Shown piece by piece: positions 7,455 through 18,220 of a stretch of 64,000 nucleotides of DNA. The translations under genes were made by a program, and so were the position numbers. The stretch is from Betaproteobacteria bacterium. GTDB taxonomy: Bacteria > Pseudomonadota > Gammaproteobacteria > Burkholderiales > SG8-41. Position 1 is the first letter of the stretch. Each line of letters starts with the position of its first letter. The notes below the pieces were generated by a model that searched no databases, had not been told where the DNA came from, and saw only the letters and a program-made list of their open reading frames with translations. Where the stretch lies: contig JACPTK010000123.1 in the NCBI GenBank assembly GCA_016192825.1, positions 62,001 through 126,000 of the forward strand, written 5' to 3'.

Positions 7455-10400
7455 CTACCGGCAAACCGGTATGGTCTTCTTCTCTTCCTTCTCGGACGAC
7501 TGCTGGTCGCCACCGCCGGTCTGCGCCGTCTGCTGCGTCGAGTCGGAGGTCTGGCTCGCCCCCGTGCTCTGGCCCGACTCGCTGAAGATCGGGTCGTGAA
7601 TCTGCGTATTCAGCGGGGGCGGCAGGTCCGGCGGGGGCTCTGAAATCACCGGCGGCGATGGCGGCGCAACCACCGCGGTATTGACGAACGCGCCGTCGAG
7701 CGCGGCGTTGTCGACGACGGCCAGCATTCCGCCGCCGCTGAAGCTGACCGTGATCGGGGACACGCCGGTGCCCACCGGACCGGTACCCGGCGTTCCTCCG
7801 GTCACCGTCAATCCCGTCGTGCCGCCGATGGTGAGATTGATCGGCCCCGTCGCCATCATCCCGGCGTAGGCGGAGCCGGCGCCGGAGACCGCGCCGCCCG
7901 TGATGGTCACGTCGCCGCTGGCCGCTACATCCAGCGTTCCCGGATCGAGCACCGCGCGCGCGGTCGCGCCACCGACGTTCGGCGCGACCGCGGTGTCGAG
8001 CGCCTGTCCGCCGGTGATCATCAGGTCACCGGTGATCGTGAAGGACTTGTTGCCTCCTCCCTGGATCCCGCCGCTCGCCTCAGCCATCGCTGTGTTCGTC
8101 GTCCCGCTCGCCCCTTGCGCGCGCGCAACTCCGCCCGTCAGCGTCACCGGACCACCCGTGTAGCTGAGGTCGCCCGACGTCGCAACATTGGCATTGGCCA
8201 GCGTCGTCGCGGAATTGACTCCCGCTCCGTTCCCGGCCGCCGCCTCCAGCGATGACTGCGTTCCCCCCGCGATCATCAGGCTCCCGGTGTTGAGGGTCGC
8301 CATGCCGCCTGCGGAAACGAGAGCGCCTACACTCGCCGACGCCGCGTTCGCCCCGCCGGCACTGCCAAACTGTGCCTGGGCAATGGCGGAATTGCCGCCC
8401 CCGATGTTGATGCCGCCACTGGTTGTCAGCGCGACATCGCTGCCCGCCGAGAGGAACGCGTTGGCCGTGATCGTCGCGCTGTTCTGCCCGTCGTCGGACA
8501 CCGTGGCGCGCGCGCTGTTTCCGCCGGTGACCGCCAGGCTGGGCGCATTGACGCTGATGCTGCCGCCCGCAGCAACTGCGCCATCCGCGTTGGTGCTCGC
8601 GACGGCGCGGGTGCCGAAACCGGTTCCATCGGCGTCCGCCGACGCGAAATTGCCGCCTCTGATGGTCATGCCGCCGGCGGCGGTCAGGCTGAGGTTGCCT
8701 CCCGCCAGGATTTTGCCAGTCGCGACAGTGGTCGACGTGACTTGTGCCAGGTTGGACGAAGCGGACGCTGACGCCGAGGCCGAATCGCCGCCGCGCACGG
8801 CGAGCGTGCCGCCGGTCACGTTGACCGCCAGGTTCCCGGCTGTGGTCGACAATTCGCCCTTGGCGTTGGTCGTCGTGGTGTATTGGCCTGATGCTTCGGT
8901 TCCGGATGTGCGAGCGTTGTCGCCGCCGGCAACCGTGACATTGCCGCCGTTGACCGTCAGCGACAGGCCGTTCGCCGCGCGCACCTGCGCATTGGCGTTC
9001 ACCGTTGACGTATTGCGCGTGTCGGAATCGCCGCAGCAGCTCGCCTCGGCGAGCGCGTTGTTGCCGCCTTGGATCACCACCGGGCCCGTCACGGTGAGCG
9101 CCATCGTATCCCCGAGCAACGAGGCGTTGGCATTGACCAGCGTGGTGTTGACGCCGGAACTCGAGACGCTGGCGTACGCGTTGTTGCCACCGCGCACGGT
9201 GAGCCCGCCGGCTGAATTGACCGTCAGCAGGCCCCCGGAGGAGACCGTGGCGTCGGCATTCACGGTCGCCGAGTTCGGCCGCGGCTGCCCGCTCGAGCCG
9301 TAGGCCTCCGCGGAATCCCCTCCTGCTACTGTCATCCCACCGCTCGTCGTGGCGAGCGTCATGTTGCCGCCGGCGGAAAGGACGGCGTTCGCGTTGACCG
9401 CCGCCGTGTTGGTGCCGACGCCACCCGCGCTGGCCGATGCAAAATTGCCCCCGCGCACTTCGAGCGACCCGGCGGTAAGCGCGAGCGTCCCGCCCGCCGA
9501 GACCGTGGCGCTCGCGTCCACGTTCACGTTCGAAAGGCCATTTCCTTCCGCGCTGCCGTTGCAGCAGGCCGACGCTTCGGCGTAGTCTCCGCCCCGAATC
9601 AGGACCGGCCCGGAAACGTTCAACGTCATGTTCTGCGGTGTGCTCAGCAGGGCGGTCGCGTTTACCCCGACAGTCCCGTTGCCATTGCCACCGCTGGAAC
9701 CATTGCAGCACGCGCTCCCGGAGGCGTTGTCCCCGCCCCTTACGGCGAGCGAAGTCGCCGTGAGCGACAGCGTGCCGCCCGCCGACACCACGGCCCGGAA
9801 GTCCGCTGCCACGATCGCGGTGCCGTTTCCGCCCGAGCTGCCGTTGCAGCAGGCGCTGGCGGACGCGTTATCGCCGCCGCGTATCGTTACGGCTCCGGGC
9901 GCCGCTGTCACCGTGAGCGTCATATCCTGGGAGGACGTGAGCTTTCCTTGCGCTTTCACGCTGACGTTTGCCGTTCCATTGCCACCGGATGAGCCATTGC
10001 AGCAAGCGGACGCCTCGGCGTTGTCGCCTCCCCGCACGGCGAGGCTCGCCGCCGTCAGATTGAGATGACGCCCGGCGCCGACTTCGGCATTCGCATTCAG
10101 GCTTACGGTTCCCTGGCCGTTGCCCCCATCCGAGCCGTTGCAGCACGCCGAGCCGCTGGCGTTGTTGCCACCCGCGATGGTCACCGTACCGGTCGCGTTG
10201 ATGGCGAGATCCTGACCCGATACGACCGTGGCATTGGTGTTGACCGTCGCGGAGCCGGCACCGATCCCGCTGTCCCCATTGCAGCAGGTAAACGCCTCGG
10301 CGCTGTTGCCGCCGCGGATATCCACCGTCGTCCCGTTGATCGCCAGGTTTCCGCCCGCGCTGACGGTGGCGTTGGTGTTGACGGTGGCGGTGCCAGCACC

Positions 10401-13385
10401 GTTTCCACCCGTCGACCCGTTGCAGCACGCGCTGGCTTCCGCGAAATCGCCTCCGCGGATGGTCACCGTCGGCGCGGTCAATGTCAGCGTGGTGCCGGCC
10501 GTGACCGTCGCACTGGCGTTCGTCGTCGCGGTTCCGGTACCCGTCATTTCCGGGCCTTCGGCATTGCAGCACGCCGATGCTTCCGCGTTATCTCCGCCCC
10601 GTATCGTGATACCGGAGCCGGCCGTCAGGTTGATCGAGGTGGCCGCGGTCATCGTCGTGCTGGCGTCTGCAACCGCGGTATTCGTCTGCCCGTTGTTGCA
10701 GCAGGCGGACGCCTCCGCGCTGTCGCCGCCGGCAACGGTAATCGTGCCGCTCGCGGCGATATTGATCACGTTCGCCTGGACCGTTACTGATGCGTTGGCG
10801 TTATCGCCGTTGTCGGCCACCGCACGGCCACCCTGCAGCGTGAAATTGCCCGTGACGTTCGCATCGAGCAGGCCACCCACGTTGACCGTGACGCTGGTGT
10901 TGTTGCCGCCGAGGATGTTGAAGTCCTTGCCGGTTACCGTCAGGCTACCCAGCGTGTCCACCATTACCGGGGCCCCGAGCGCCTTGATGTTCACGTTCCC
11001 CGCACCGTTCGATGCGATGCCCTGCGCCGGGATATTGGCATCCGCGGCGAGTATCAGCGGACGGTTGCCCTGATAGATCGAGCCGTTGACGTTGATGTCA
11101 TTGCCCGCGGTCAGCGTGAGATCGTGATCGAAGCGCGCGGTCGGCATGCCGATCCATGCGTTGACATTCACGTCATTGCCAGCCGTTAGGGTAAGCGTTC
11201 CGCCGGCCGGGACGTCGCTACTGGCGATCGGCGCATTGACACTGACGTTGTTCGTTGCAGCGAGACTCACGTTGGTCCAGGCTCCGCTCAATGCGGAAAC
11301 CGGCAGATTCAGCGTCTCGCCTGGCGCATCGGTATGCGCAATCACGCCGCCGGCAACCGCGTCGCTGCCTGCATTGAGATCAATTACCGTGACGGTGGAC
11401 TGCGAACTGGCAAACACCCGGTTGTTCGAGCCATTGAAGACAACCCGCGCCCCCTGGCTCGCTGTGCCGATCGCAAAGCTCTGCTTTGCCGTCTTGGTCG
11501 TCAGATCGAGAACGGAAGCGCTGTCCCCCCGGGCGATGTAGGCGGTATTGCCGTTCAGCGCGAGCGAATCCGCGCCCAGCGGGATCGTGTCGATCACGCC
11601 CGTGGTGGCGGGGTCACGCACTTCGATTCTGCCGGAATACGCCATGTACAGCTTCGTGCCATCCGCGCTGAACACGTTGCTGTTGGGCCTCCCCGCGAGC
11701 GGCGTGCTCGTCAGCAGCGTATTCGTTCCGGTTGCGAACTCCTGGAGCAATAGTGTGGGATACGTACTCGTGACGTAGACTCGCGTGCCGGAGGGGTTCG
11801 CGAAGACCTGCTGCGGATTGAACGCCACCGGCACTGAAGCAAGCTCGGTGCCGGTATCACCATCGATGACGACCATCGAAGCCGTGGACGGGTTCGAAAA
11901 CGGAATGTTGCCGGCAACATAGATGCGATTGCTTGAATCGACCGCCATCCCGAACAGGTTGGTCGGCCCGCCGACTCCATAGGTTGTGGTCACGGTGTTG
12001 GTCGACGTATCGATGACCCGGATATAACCGGAACCCGCGCCGGTATTGCCGAAAACTGCGTAAAGCTTGCTTCCGTCCGGGCTCAGAGCCATGCCCGAAA
12101 CCGCCGCATTGCTGAAATCCTGCAGGTCGATGGTGGCGACGATCGAATTGCTGGTGGTGTCGATGACTTCTATGAAATCCGAGCCGCCGAGCGCAAAGCT
12201 CGGCCGCACCAGGTATACGCGGGTGCCGTCCTGCTTGATCACCATGGCTCCGGCACTTGAAGCGAGCGTTATCGCCCCCGTGACCCCGAGCGCGCCGATA
12301 TTGATGTTGAGCGGGTCAAGCAGCAGCGAGCCGTGCTTGTAGCCGTCCTTGCGCGCGCTCCCGGTAAATTCGCCGTTGAGTGCGATTTGCTGCTTGCCGG
12401 AAAGTTCGAGGAAGCCGCCGTTGCCGCCGTCCACGCCGCCGTCCACGTGGACGGCCGAGCCGCGCAGCATGTCGAGCGTGTCATCGGCGACGATGCGGAC
12501 CGTGCCGCCGTCGTGCACACCACCCGGCGCGCCGGAAGCCGAGATCACGCTGCCCGGCTCGAGCGTAATGTTCCTCGATGCTTTCAGCAGGATCTCGCCG
12601 TTCCTGCCCACCTCCACGGTGTCGGCGCGGAGCGTGCCGCCGTGGTTGATAAGGCCGGCGTAGATGCCGATGCGGCCGCTATCGGCGATGATCTGTCCGA
12701 GGTTCTTCGCCTCGTTCCCCGAGGCCGCGATTTCCACCCGCAAGTTGGGGGTGCCCGGACTGACCAGCTCGACGCTGTTGCCCGCCGCCAGGATCACCTC
12801 GCCCTTGGGAGAGGCGATGATCCCGTCGTTCGCGACCGCGGGGCCGGCCAGATAGACGTTTCCGCCCGCGTCCGTCGTGATGTTGCCCTGATTGAGAATA
12901 CTGCCCGCGCCCGGCCCGTCCGTGAAATTGAGCCTGCCGGCCAGGAAATCGGAATTGGAAAGGTTCAGGCTCGTCGCCACCAGCCCCGCCACATCGATCC
13001 GGGCGCCGGAACCGAACAGGACACCGTTGGGGTTGACCAGGAACACTCGCCCGTTCGATTGCAGCGCGCCGAGGATCACCGAGGGGTCGACCACGCCGCC
13101 CGCGCCGACGACGCGGTTCAGTACGGCGGACGCCTGGGACTGCTGGATAAAGCGGGTGATCTCGCTCGCCCCGATCGAGAAGCTCTGCCAGTTGATGATC
13201 GCGTTGGGGGAGTTGGTGATCTGGAGCAGATTGCCCGCTTGCTGAATGGTGGCCTGGCCATTGACCACCGTGGGACCGGTAGGGTTCGCATAGAGCGGAT
13301 TCGAGACGACGAAGCAGGACGCTATCGCAAGCGAGATCACCTTGCGGTTAAACTCAGTTCTCCGCGACCGCTTGTTTTTCACCAC
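7455..13385 (-). CDS. TpsA-type filamentous exoprotein with beta-propeller and Cys-Cys repeats
   Basis: 1976 residues, exported by the TPS route. An extended signal peptide ends near YAN (32-34). The TPS/haemagglutination domain (about 35-270) has NPNG at 118-121. Residues about 378-675 look like a YVTN-type beta-propeller (repeats of LSPDGSKLYA, VIDTSTNTV, ADGTKLYMA). From about 720 to 1890 runs a beta-helix of some 22 repeats built on GG(D/N)xAxA, ten of them holding a vicinal Cys-Cys. The tail is Pro/Ser/Gln-rich and ends KKTIPVCR, with a near-terminal Cys as in anchored TpsA adhesins. The start is GTG (GTGGTGAAA) with only a weak purine stretch upstream. It heads an operon with a sulfotransferase and tpsB. 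Adhesin or biofilm role is inferred. Confidence 0.9.
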   Translation of the reverse strand: MVKNKRSRRTEFNRKVISLAIASCFVVSNPLYANPTGPTVVNGQATIQQAGNLLQITNSPNAIINWQSFSIGASEITRFIQQSQASAVLNRVVGAGGVVDPSVILGALQSNGRVFLVNPNGVLFGSGARIDVAGLVATSLNLSNSDFLAGRLNFTDGPGAGSILNQGNITTDAGGNVYLAGPAVANDGIIASPKGEVILAAGNSVELVSPGTPNLRVEIAASGNEAKNLGQIIADSGRIGIYAGLINHGGTLRADTVEVGRNGEILLKASRNITLEPGSVISASGAPGGVHDGGTVRIVADDTLDMLRGSAVHVDGGVDGGNGGFLELSGKQQIALNGEFTGSARKDGYKHGSLLLDPLNINIGALGVTGAITLASSAGAMVIKQDGTRVYLVRPSFALGGSDFIEVIDTTSNSIVATIDLQDFSNAAVSGMALSPDGSKLYAVFGNTGAGSGYIRVIDTSTNTVTTTYGVGGPTNLFGMAVDSSNRIYVAGNIPFSNPSTASMVVIDGDTGTELASVPVAFNPQQVFANPSGTRVYVTSTYPTLLLQEFATGTNTLLTSTPLAGRPNSNVFSADGTKLYMAYSGRIEVRDPATTGVIDTIPLGADSLALNGNTAYIARGDSASVLDLTTKTAKQSFAIGTASQGARVVFNGSNNRVFASSQSTVTVIDLNAGSDAVAGGVIAHTDAPGETLNLPVSALSGAWTNVSLAATNNVSVNAPIASSDVPAGGTLTLTAGNDVNVNAWIGMPTARFDHDLTLTAGNDINVNGSIYQGNRPLILAADANIPAQGIASNGAGNVNIKALGAPVMVDTLGSLTVTGKDFNILGGNNTSVTVNVGGLLDANVTGNFTLQGGRAVADNGDNANASVTVQANVINIAASGTITVAGGDSAEASACCNNGQTNTAVADASTTMTAATSINLTAGSGITIRGGDNAEASACCNAEGPEMTGTGTATTNASATVTAGTTLTLTAPTVTIRGGDFAEASACCNGSTGGNGAGTATVNTNATVSAGGNLAINGTTVDIRGGNSAEAFTCCNGDSGIGAGSATVNTNATVVSGQDLAINATGTVTIAGGNNASGSACCNGSDGGNGQGTVSLNANAEVGAGRHLNLTAASLAVRGGDNAEASACCNGSSGGNGTANVSVKAQGKLTSSQDMTLTVTAAPGAVTIRGGDNASASACCNGSSGGNGTAIVAADFRAVVSAGGTLSLTATSLAVRGGDNASGSACCNGSSGGNGNGTVGVNATALLSTPQNMTLNVSGPVLIRGGDYAEASACCNGSAEGNGLSNVNVDASATVSAGGTLALTAGSLEVRGGNFASASAGGVGTNTAAVNANAVLSAGGNMTLATTSGGMTVAGGDSAEAYGSSGQPRPNSATVNADATVSSGGLLTVNSAGGLTVRGGNNAYASVSSSGVNTTLVNANASLLGDTMALTVTGPVVIQGGNNALAEASCCGDSDTRNTSTVNANAQVRAANGLSLTVNGGNVTVAGGDNARTSGTEASGQYTTTTNAKGELSTTAGNLAVNVTGGTLAVRGGDSASASASASSNLAQVTSTTVATGKILAGGNLSLTAAGGMTIRGGNFASADADGTGFGTRAVASTNADGAVAAGGSISVNAPSLAVTGGNSARATVSDDGQNSATITANAFLSAGSDVALTTSGGINIGGGNSAIAQAQFGSAGGANAASASVGALVSAGGMATLNTGSLMIAGGTQSSLEAAAGNGAGVNSATTLANANVATSGDLSYTGGPVTLTGGVARAQGASGTTNTAMAEASGGIQGGGNKSFTITGDLMITGGQALDTAVAPNVGGATARAVLDPGTLDVAASGDVTITGGAVSGAGSAYAGMMATGPINLTIGGTTGLTVTGGTPGTGPVGTGVSPITVSFSGGGMLAVVDNAALDGAFVNTAVVAPPSPPVISEPPPDLPPPLNTQIHDPIFSESGQSTGASQTSDSTQQTAQTGGGDQQSSEKEEKKTIPVCR
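9029..10708 (-). repeat. Cys-Cys repeat block inside tpsA
   Basis: Ten protein repeats of about 60 residues each carry a vicinal cysteine pair. The first nine, in consecutive repeats, are xACCN or TCCN, usually followed by GSxGGNG; the tenth is SCCGD, three repeats further on. The codons recur as GTTGCAGCA on the plus strand between about 9557 and 10705, with the last pair near 9035. The remaining repeats have the same GG(D/N) framework but no cysteine. Confidence 0.95.
11361..12254 (-). other. YVTN-type beta-propeller segment of tpsA
   Basis: This codes for residues about 378-675. There are six or seven imperfect blades of about 42-45 residues with the pattern (S/N)xDGxxxYV...VIDxxTxxV. It interrupts the beta-helix between the secretion domain and the Cys-Cys repeats. 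Assignment rests on repeat pattern only. Confidence 0.75.
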
Positions 13386-13520
13386 TCTCTCAACCCCTGG
13401 TCACCGCGATCGCCCGTCGGTGCTCGACGAGCGCGGGGGCAACGCGCGTATTGTGCGCCCAACGCCGGAAAAAATCAGCCTTGTCCGGCGATTGCCGACG
13501 AATGTCGCGCGTGAAAAACA

Positions 13521-14261
13521 TCACGTTTTCCGCCGCTGTCGACGCGTCTCGGCAAGACAGACGCCGGCGGATACCGAGACGTTCAGGCTCTCCACCGTCC
13601 CGAGCATGGGGATGCGCGCGAGCTCGTCGCAATTCTCGCGGGTGAGCCGCCGCATGCCCTCGCCTTCCGCGCCCAGCACCCACCCGAGCGGTCCTGCCAG
13701 CTTGACGGCATACAGGTCCTGCCCGGCTTCCTGATCCGCCCCGATCAGCCAGATTTCGCGTTCCTTGAGCTCCCGCAGGGTGCGGGCGAGGTTGGTGACC
13801 GCGATGAACGGCACCGTCTCGGCCGCGCCGCTTGCGACTTTCTCGACCGTCGGCGTGATGCCGACCGCGCGGTCCTTGGGTGCGATCACGGCATGCACGC
13901 CCATCGCATCCGCCACGCGCAGGCACGCGCCCAGGTTGTGCGGATCCGTGATGCCGTCGAGGATCAGCAGCAATGCGGGCTCCTCGAGTCGGTCCAGCAC
14001 CTCGTCGAGATCCCGCGCAAGGCTCGCGGCCTCCACCCGCGCGACGACGCCCTGGTGCCGCGCGTGCTGTGTCATGCCGTCGAGCCGCGCGCCGTCCACC
14101 GATATCACGCGCACGCCGCGCCCCGCGGCGAGTTGCGCCAGGTCCTTCGCCCGGCGGTCGGTGCGCGATGGGTCGAGGAAAATCTCCTTCACGCCCGCGG
14201 CCTTCTGGCGCAACCGGCCCGTCACCGCGTGGAAACCATAGATGAGGCGAAGTTCGGACAT
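13521..14261 (-). CDS. rlmB: 23S rRNA (guanosine-2'-O-)-methyltransferase RlmB
   Basis: SpoU-family methylase that modifies G2251 of 23S rRNA using SAM. 246 residues: an N-terminal L30e-like substrate-binding domain (about 1-85) and a trefoil-knot methylase domain. The SpoU motifs are present: [20 protein letters not shown] (about 100-119), [11 protein letters not shown] (about 197-207) and SLNVSVSAG (about 226-234). It lies 175 bp past rnr in the same direction, the usual rnr-rlmB pairing; the spacer is entirely a word-repeat hairpin. Confidence 0.96.
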   Translation of the reverse strand: MSELRLIYGFHAVTGRLRQKAAGVKEIFLDPSRTDRRAKDLAQLAAGRGVRVISVDGARLDGMTQHARHQGVVARVEAASLARDLDEVLDRLEEPALLLILDGITDPHNLGACLRVADAMGVHAVIAPKDRAVGITPTVEKVASGAAETVPFIAVTNLARTLRELKEREIWLIGADQEAGQDLYAVKLAGPLGWVLGAEGEGMRRLTRENCDELARIPMLGTVESLNVSVSAGVCLAETRRQRRKT

Positions 14262-14436
14262 CAGTTATCAGCTATCAGCTACGAGCTACGAGCTGCGAGC
14301 TACGAGCCGCAAGCTACCAGCTTGAAGCGTTGGATTGTAACGGGTTCTGAAGAGTAGGCACTGACAGCTCGCAGCTCGTAGCTCATGGCTCGTAGCTGGA
14401 AGCTGGCGGCTGACGGCTCGGAGCTCGCAGCTGAAT
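14262..14436. repeat. Inverted heptamer word-repeat locus, rnr-rlmB
   Basis: It fills the whole gap between rnr and rlmB. The left arm has successive 7-bp words such as TATCAGC, TACGAGC, TGCGAGC, TACGAGC. The right arm (about 14365-14432) has CGCAGCT, CGTAGCT, CATGGCT, GGAAGCT, GACGGCT, which are the reverse complement of the same word. Between the arms is about 45 bp of ordinary sequence. It could form a very long hairpin in the rnr-rlmB transcript. Confidence 0.95.
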
Positions 14437-16614
14437 TCACGCCAGAGTGAAATCTATTCTGCTGGTGTCGAGATCAACGCGCACCACTTTCACGCGCACG
14501 CGGTCGCCGAGCCGGTAACGCTTGCGGGTGCGCTCGCCCATCAAATGGTGCTTACCGGCATCGTAATGGAAATAATCGCTGCCGAGATCGGACACGTGCA
14601 CCAACCCTTCCACGTAGACCCCGTCGAGTGCGACGAACGCGCCGAAGGCGGTCACGCCGCTCACGCTGCCCGCAAAGACCTCGCCCACCCGGTCCTTCAT
14701 GTAGTAGCACTTGAGCCAGGACACGACGTCGCGGGTAGCCTCGTCCGCCCGCCGCTCGGTCATCGAGCAGTGGGCCCCGAGCGCGTGCCAGTTGCCGGGA
14801 TCGTAACGCCTGCTCCTCAACACCGCCTTGATCGCGCGGTGCACCAGCAGGTCCGGGTAGCGGCGGATCGGCGAGGTGAAATGGGTGTAGGACTCGTAGG
14901 CGAGGCCGAAGTGGCCGACGTTGTCGGGGCTGTAAACCGCCTGCTGCAGCGACCGCAGCATCACCGTCTGCAGCAACTGCGCGTCCGGCCGGTCCTTGAC
15001 TCGCGCCAGCAGCCGGGCGTAATCGGTGGCATGCGGCTTGTCGCCCCCGGTGAGGTGCAAACCGAAACCCTTCAGAAACTCGCGCAAGGCGGCGAGTTTC
15101 TCGGGGGTCGGGCCCTCGTGGATGCGGTAGAGCATCGGGTGGTCGTGGCTGTGCAGAAAGTCGGACGCGCACACGTTGGCGGCCAGCATGCACTCCTCGA
15201 TCACGCGGTGCGCGTCGTTGCGCTTCACCGGTACGATGCGCTCGATCTTTCCGTGGGCATCGAAGATCATCTCGGTCTCGATGGTCTCGAAGTCGATCGC
15301 CCCGCGCCGCTCGCGCGCCTTCACCAGCACCCGGTAGAGGCGATGGAGGTTCTGGACATGCGGCAGGAGCGCCCGATGGCGGCGCGCGACCTCCCCGCCC
15401 TCATCGTCCAGCATCGCCGCGACCTCGGTGTAGGTGAGGCGCGCGTGCGAGCGGAACACGGCCGGGTAGAACTTGTAGGACGTGATGTCGCCGTCCGCGC
15501 CGACCCGCATGTCGCAGGCCACCGCGAGCCGCGGCACCCTCGGGTTGAGCGAGCACAGGCCGTTGGAGAGCTTCTCCGGCAGCATCGGGATCACGCGGCG
15601 CGGGAAATAGACCGAGTTGCCGCGGCCCGCCGCTTCGCGGTCGAGCGCGTCGCCGTGCTTCACGTAGTGGCTGACATCGGCGATGGCGACGATCAGCCGG
15701 TAGCCGCGTCCGTCCGGTTCGCAATAGACGGCATCGTCGAAGTCCTTCGCCGTCTCGCCGTCGATGGTCACCAGCGGCAGGCGGGCGAGATCCGTCCTGC
15801 CTTCCCGGTCCTCCACGATCACTTCATCGGGGATCTTCGCGCATAACTGCTCCACCGCGGGCGGGAAGGCATGGGGCAGCACGTGCTTCCTCAGCGCGAT
15901 CTCGATTTCCATGCCGGGGTCGGCGTAATTGCCGAGCACTTCCGTGACGCGCGCCACCGGCTGCGCGTGCCTGGAAGGCTGCGCCACGATTTCCACCGTC
16001 ACGACCTGGCCCGATTTCGCGCCGCCCGCCGCATCCGGCGGGACCAGGAATTCGTGGCTGATGCGCTTGTCCTCCGCCGTGACGAAAAGCACCCCGTGCT
16101 CACTGCGCAGTCGGCCGACCAGCCGCTGGTGGCCGCGCTCGAGCACCTCCACGATCTGGCCCTCTGGCCGTCCACGGCGGTCCATGCCCGAGATGCGCGC
16201 CATGACGCGGTCGCCATGCATGACCCCGCGCATTTCTTTCGGGCCCAGGAACAGATCCGGCCCGCCTTCGTCGCGCACGAGGAAGCCGAAACCGTCGGCG
16301 TGGCCCTGCACGCGCCCGCGCACGAGGTCGAGCTTCGCCACCACGCAGATCGCGTTGCGGCGGTTGCGCATGATCTCGCCGTCGCGCTCCATGGCGGCGA
16401 GGCGCCTCGCGAACGCCACGCGGTCCTGCGGCGTGACGCGAAGCAGGCGCTCGAGCACATGCTCCGGCATGGGAACGCCCTGCTTCGTCAGCGTTTCCAG
16501 GATGTATTCGCGGCTCGCGACCGGGCGCTCGTAACGGCCAGCCTCGCGCTCGTAATGCGGGTCCCGGGAACGCCGCCGCAGGGGGATCGATGTGCGCTTT
16601 TTGCGTTGATTCAT
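14437..16614 (-). CDS. rnr: Ribonuclease R
   Basis: 3'-5' exoribonuclease that degrades structured RNA. The start is set at MNQRKKRTS (725 residues), because the adjacent bases are the consensus promoter of the divergent tRNA-Leu gene; an upstream ATG at 16632 would make the coding region overlap that promoter. Neither start has a clear Shine-Dalgarno sequence. It has an N-terminal winged-helix region, cold-shock domains, a catalytic RNB domain with the metal-binding DGETAKDFDDAVY motif, and a C-terminal S1 domain. It is followed by rlmB, as is usual. Confidence 0.95.
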   Translation of the reverse strand: MNQRKKRTSIPLRRRSRDPHYEREAGRYERPVASREYILETLTKQGVPMPEHVLERLLRVTPQDRVAFARRLAAMERDGEIMRNRRNAICVVAKLDLVRGRVQGHADGFGFLVRDEGGPDLFLGPKEMRGVMHGDRVMARISGMDRRGRPEGQIVEVLERGHQRLVGRLRSEHGVLFVTAEDKRISHEFLVPPDAAGGAKSGQVVTVEIVAQPSRHAQPVARVTEVLGNYADPGMEIEIALRKHVLPHAFPPAVEQLCAKIPDEVIVEDREGRTDLARLPLVTIDGETAKDFDDAVYCEPDGRGYRLIVAIADVSHYVKHGDALDREAAGRGNSVYFPRRVIPMLPEKLSNGLCSLNPRVPRLAVACDMRVGADGDITSYKFYPAVFRSHARLTYTEVAAMLDDEGGEVARRHRALLPHVQNLHRLYRVLVKARERRGAIDFETIETEMIFDAHGKIERIVPVKRNDAHRVIEECMLAANVCASDFLHSHDHPMLYRIHEGPTPEKLAALREFLKGFGLHLTGGDKPHATDYARLLARVKDRPDAQLLQTVMLRSLQQAVYSPDNVGHFGLAYESYTHFTSPIRRYPDLLVHRAIKAVLRSRRYDPGNWHALGAHCSMTERRADEATRDVVSWLKCYYMKDRVGEVFAGSVSGVTAFGAFVALDGVYVEGLVHVSDLGSDYFHYDAGKHHLMGERTRKRYRLGDRVRVKVVRVDLDTSRIDFTLA

Positions 16615-16643
16615 TTGATAAAAAAGGGGCATTCGGCTAGAAT
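16615..16643 (+). promoter_or_regulatory. Sigma-70 promoter of tRNA-Leu
   Basis: -35 TTGATA (16615-16620), 17-bp spacer, -10 TAGAAT (16638-16643), followed by a GC-rich CCGCCC discriminator typical of stable-RNA promoters. The tRNA begins 13 bp after the -10 box. The -35 box abuts the proposed rnr start codon on the other strand. Confidence 0.85.
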
Positions 16644-16656
16644 TCCGCCCTCGCAA

Positions 16657-16743
16657 GCCCAGGTGGCGGAATTGGTAGACGCACCAGGTTCAGGTCCTGG
16701 CGCCAGCAATGGTGTGGGGGTTCGAATCCCTTCCTGGGCACCA
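16657..16743 (+). tRNA. tRNA-Leu (anticodon CAG)
   Basis: 87 nt. Acceptor stem GCCCAGG/CCTGGGC, A73, and an encoded CCA end. The anticodon stem CCAGG/CCTGG encloses loop TTCAGGT, giving anticodon CAG at 16691-16693. The long variable arm of a class II tRNA and T-loop TTCGAATC are present. Confidence 0.98.
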
Positions 16744-16813
16744 GCACTTCAGTGTCGAGTTTTGAGTGCTAGTTTTGAATGTTTCAGTGCGCTCAACTCA
16801 TCACTCATCACTG
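16744..16813. repeat. Degenerate heptamer repeat after tRNA-Leu
   Basis: The left part has words such as CGAGTTT, TGAGTGC, TAGTTTT. The right part has AACTCAT, CACTCAT, CACTGTC, partly complementary to the left. This is the weakest member of the word-repeat series. It ends at the purA stop codon. Confidence 0.6.
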
Positions 16814-18112
<1,299 letters not shown>

Positions 18113-18123
18113 TCAAGACCTCA

Positions 18124-18220
18124 CCGCAAAGACGCGAAGACGCAAAGGGGCGCAAAGAAATCTGGAATCAATTCCGGCCAATCGTTTGCGTAATCTTGGC
18201 GCCTTCGCGCCTTTGCGGTT
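18124..18220. repeat. Inverted octamer word-repeat locus, hisZ-purA
   Basis: The left arm (18124-18158) repeats an 8-bp word (CGCAAAGA, CGCGAAGA, CGCAAAGG). The right arm (18197-18220) gives the complement (GGCGCCTTCGCGCCTTTGCGG). The middle is about 38 bp. Elements of the accgcaaagacgcaaag type occur in intergenic DNA of many environmental bacteria, as I recall. Confidence 0.9.

Noticed and set aside
8188-9303. Long plus-strand open frame of Pro/Ala-rich protein opposite tpsA (also 10065-10790, 12333-13514)
   Set aside because: It is the antisense shadow of a highly repetitive GC-rich gene; the sense frame has signal peptide, TPS domain and repeats, and the antisense protein shows only low-complexity repeats.
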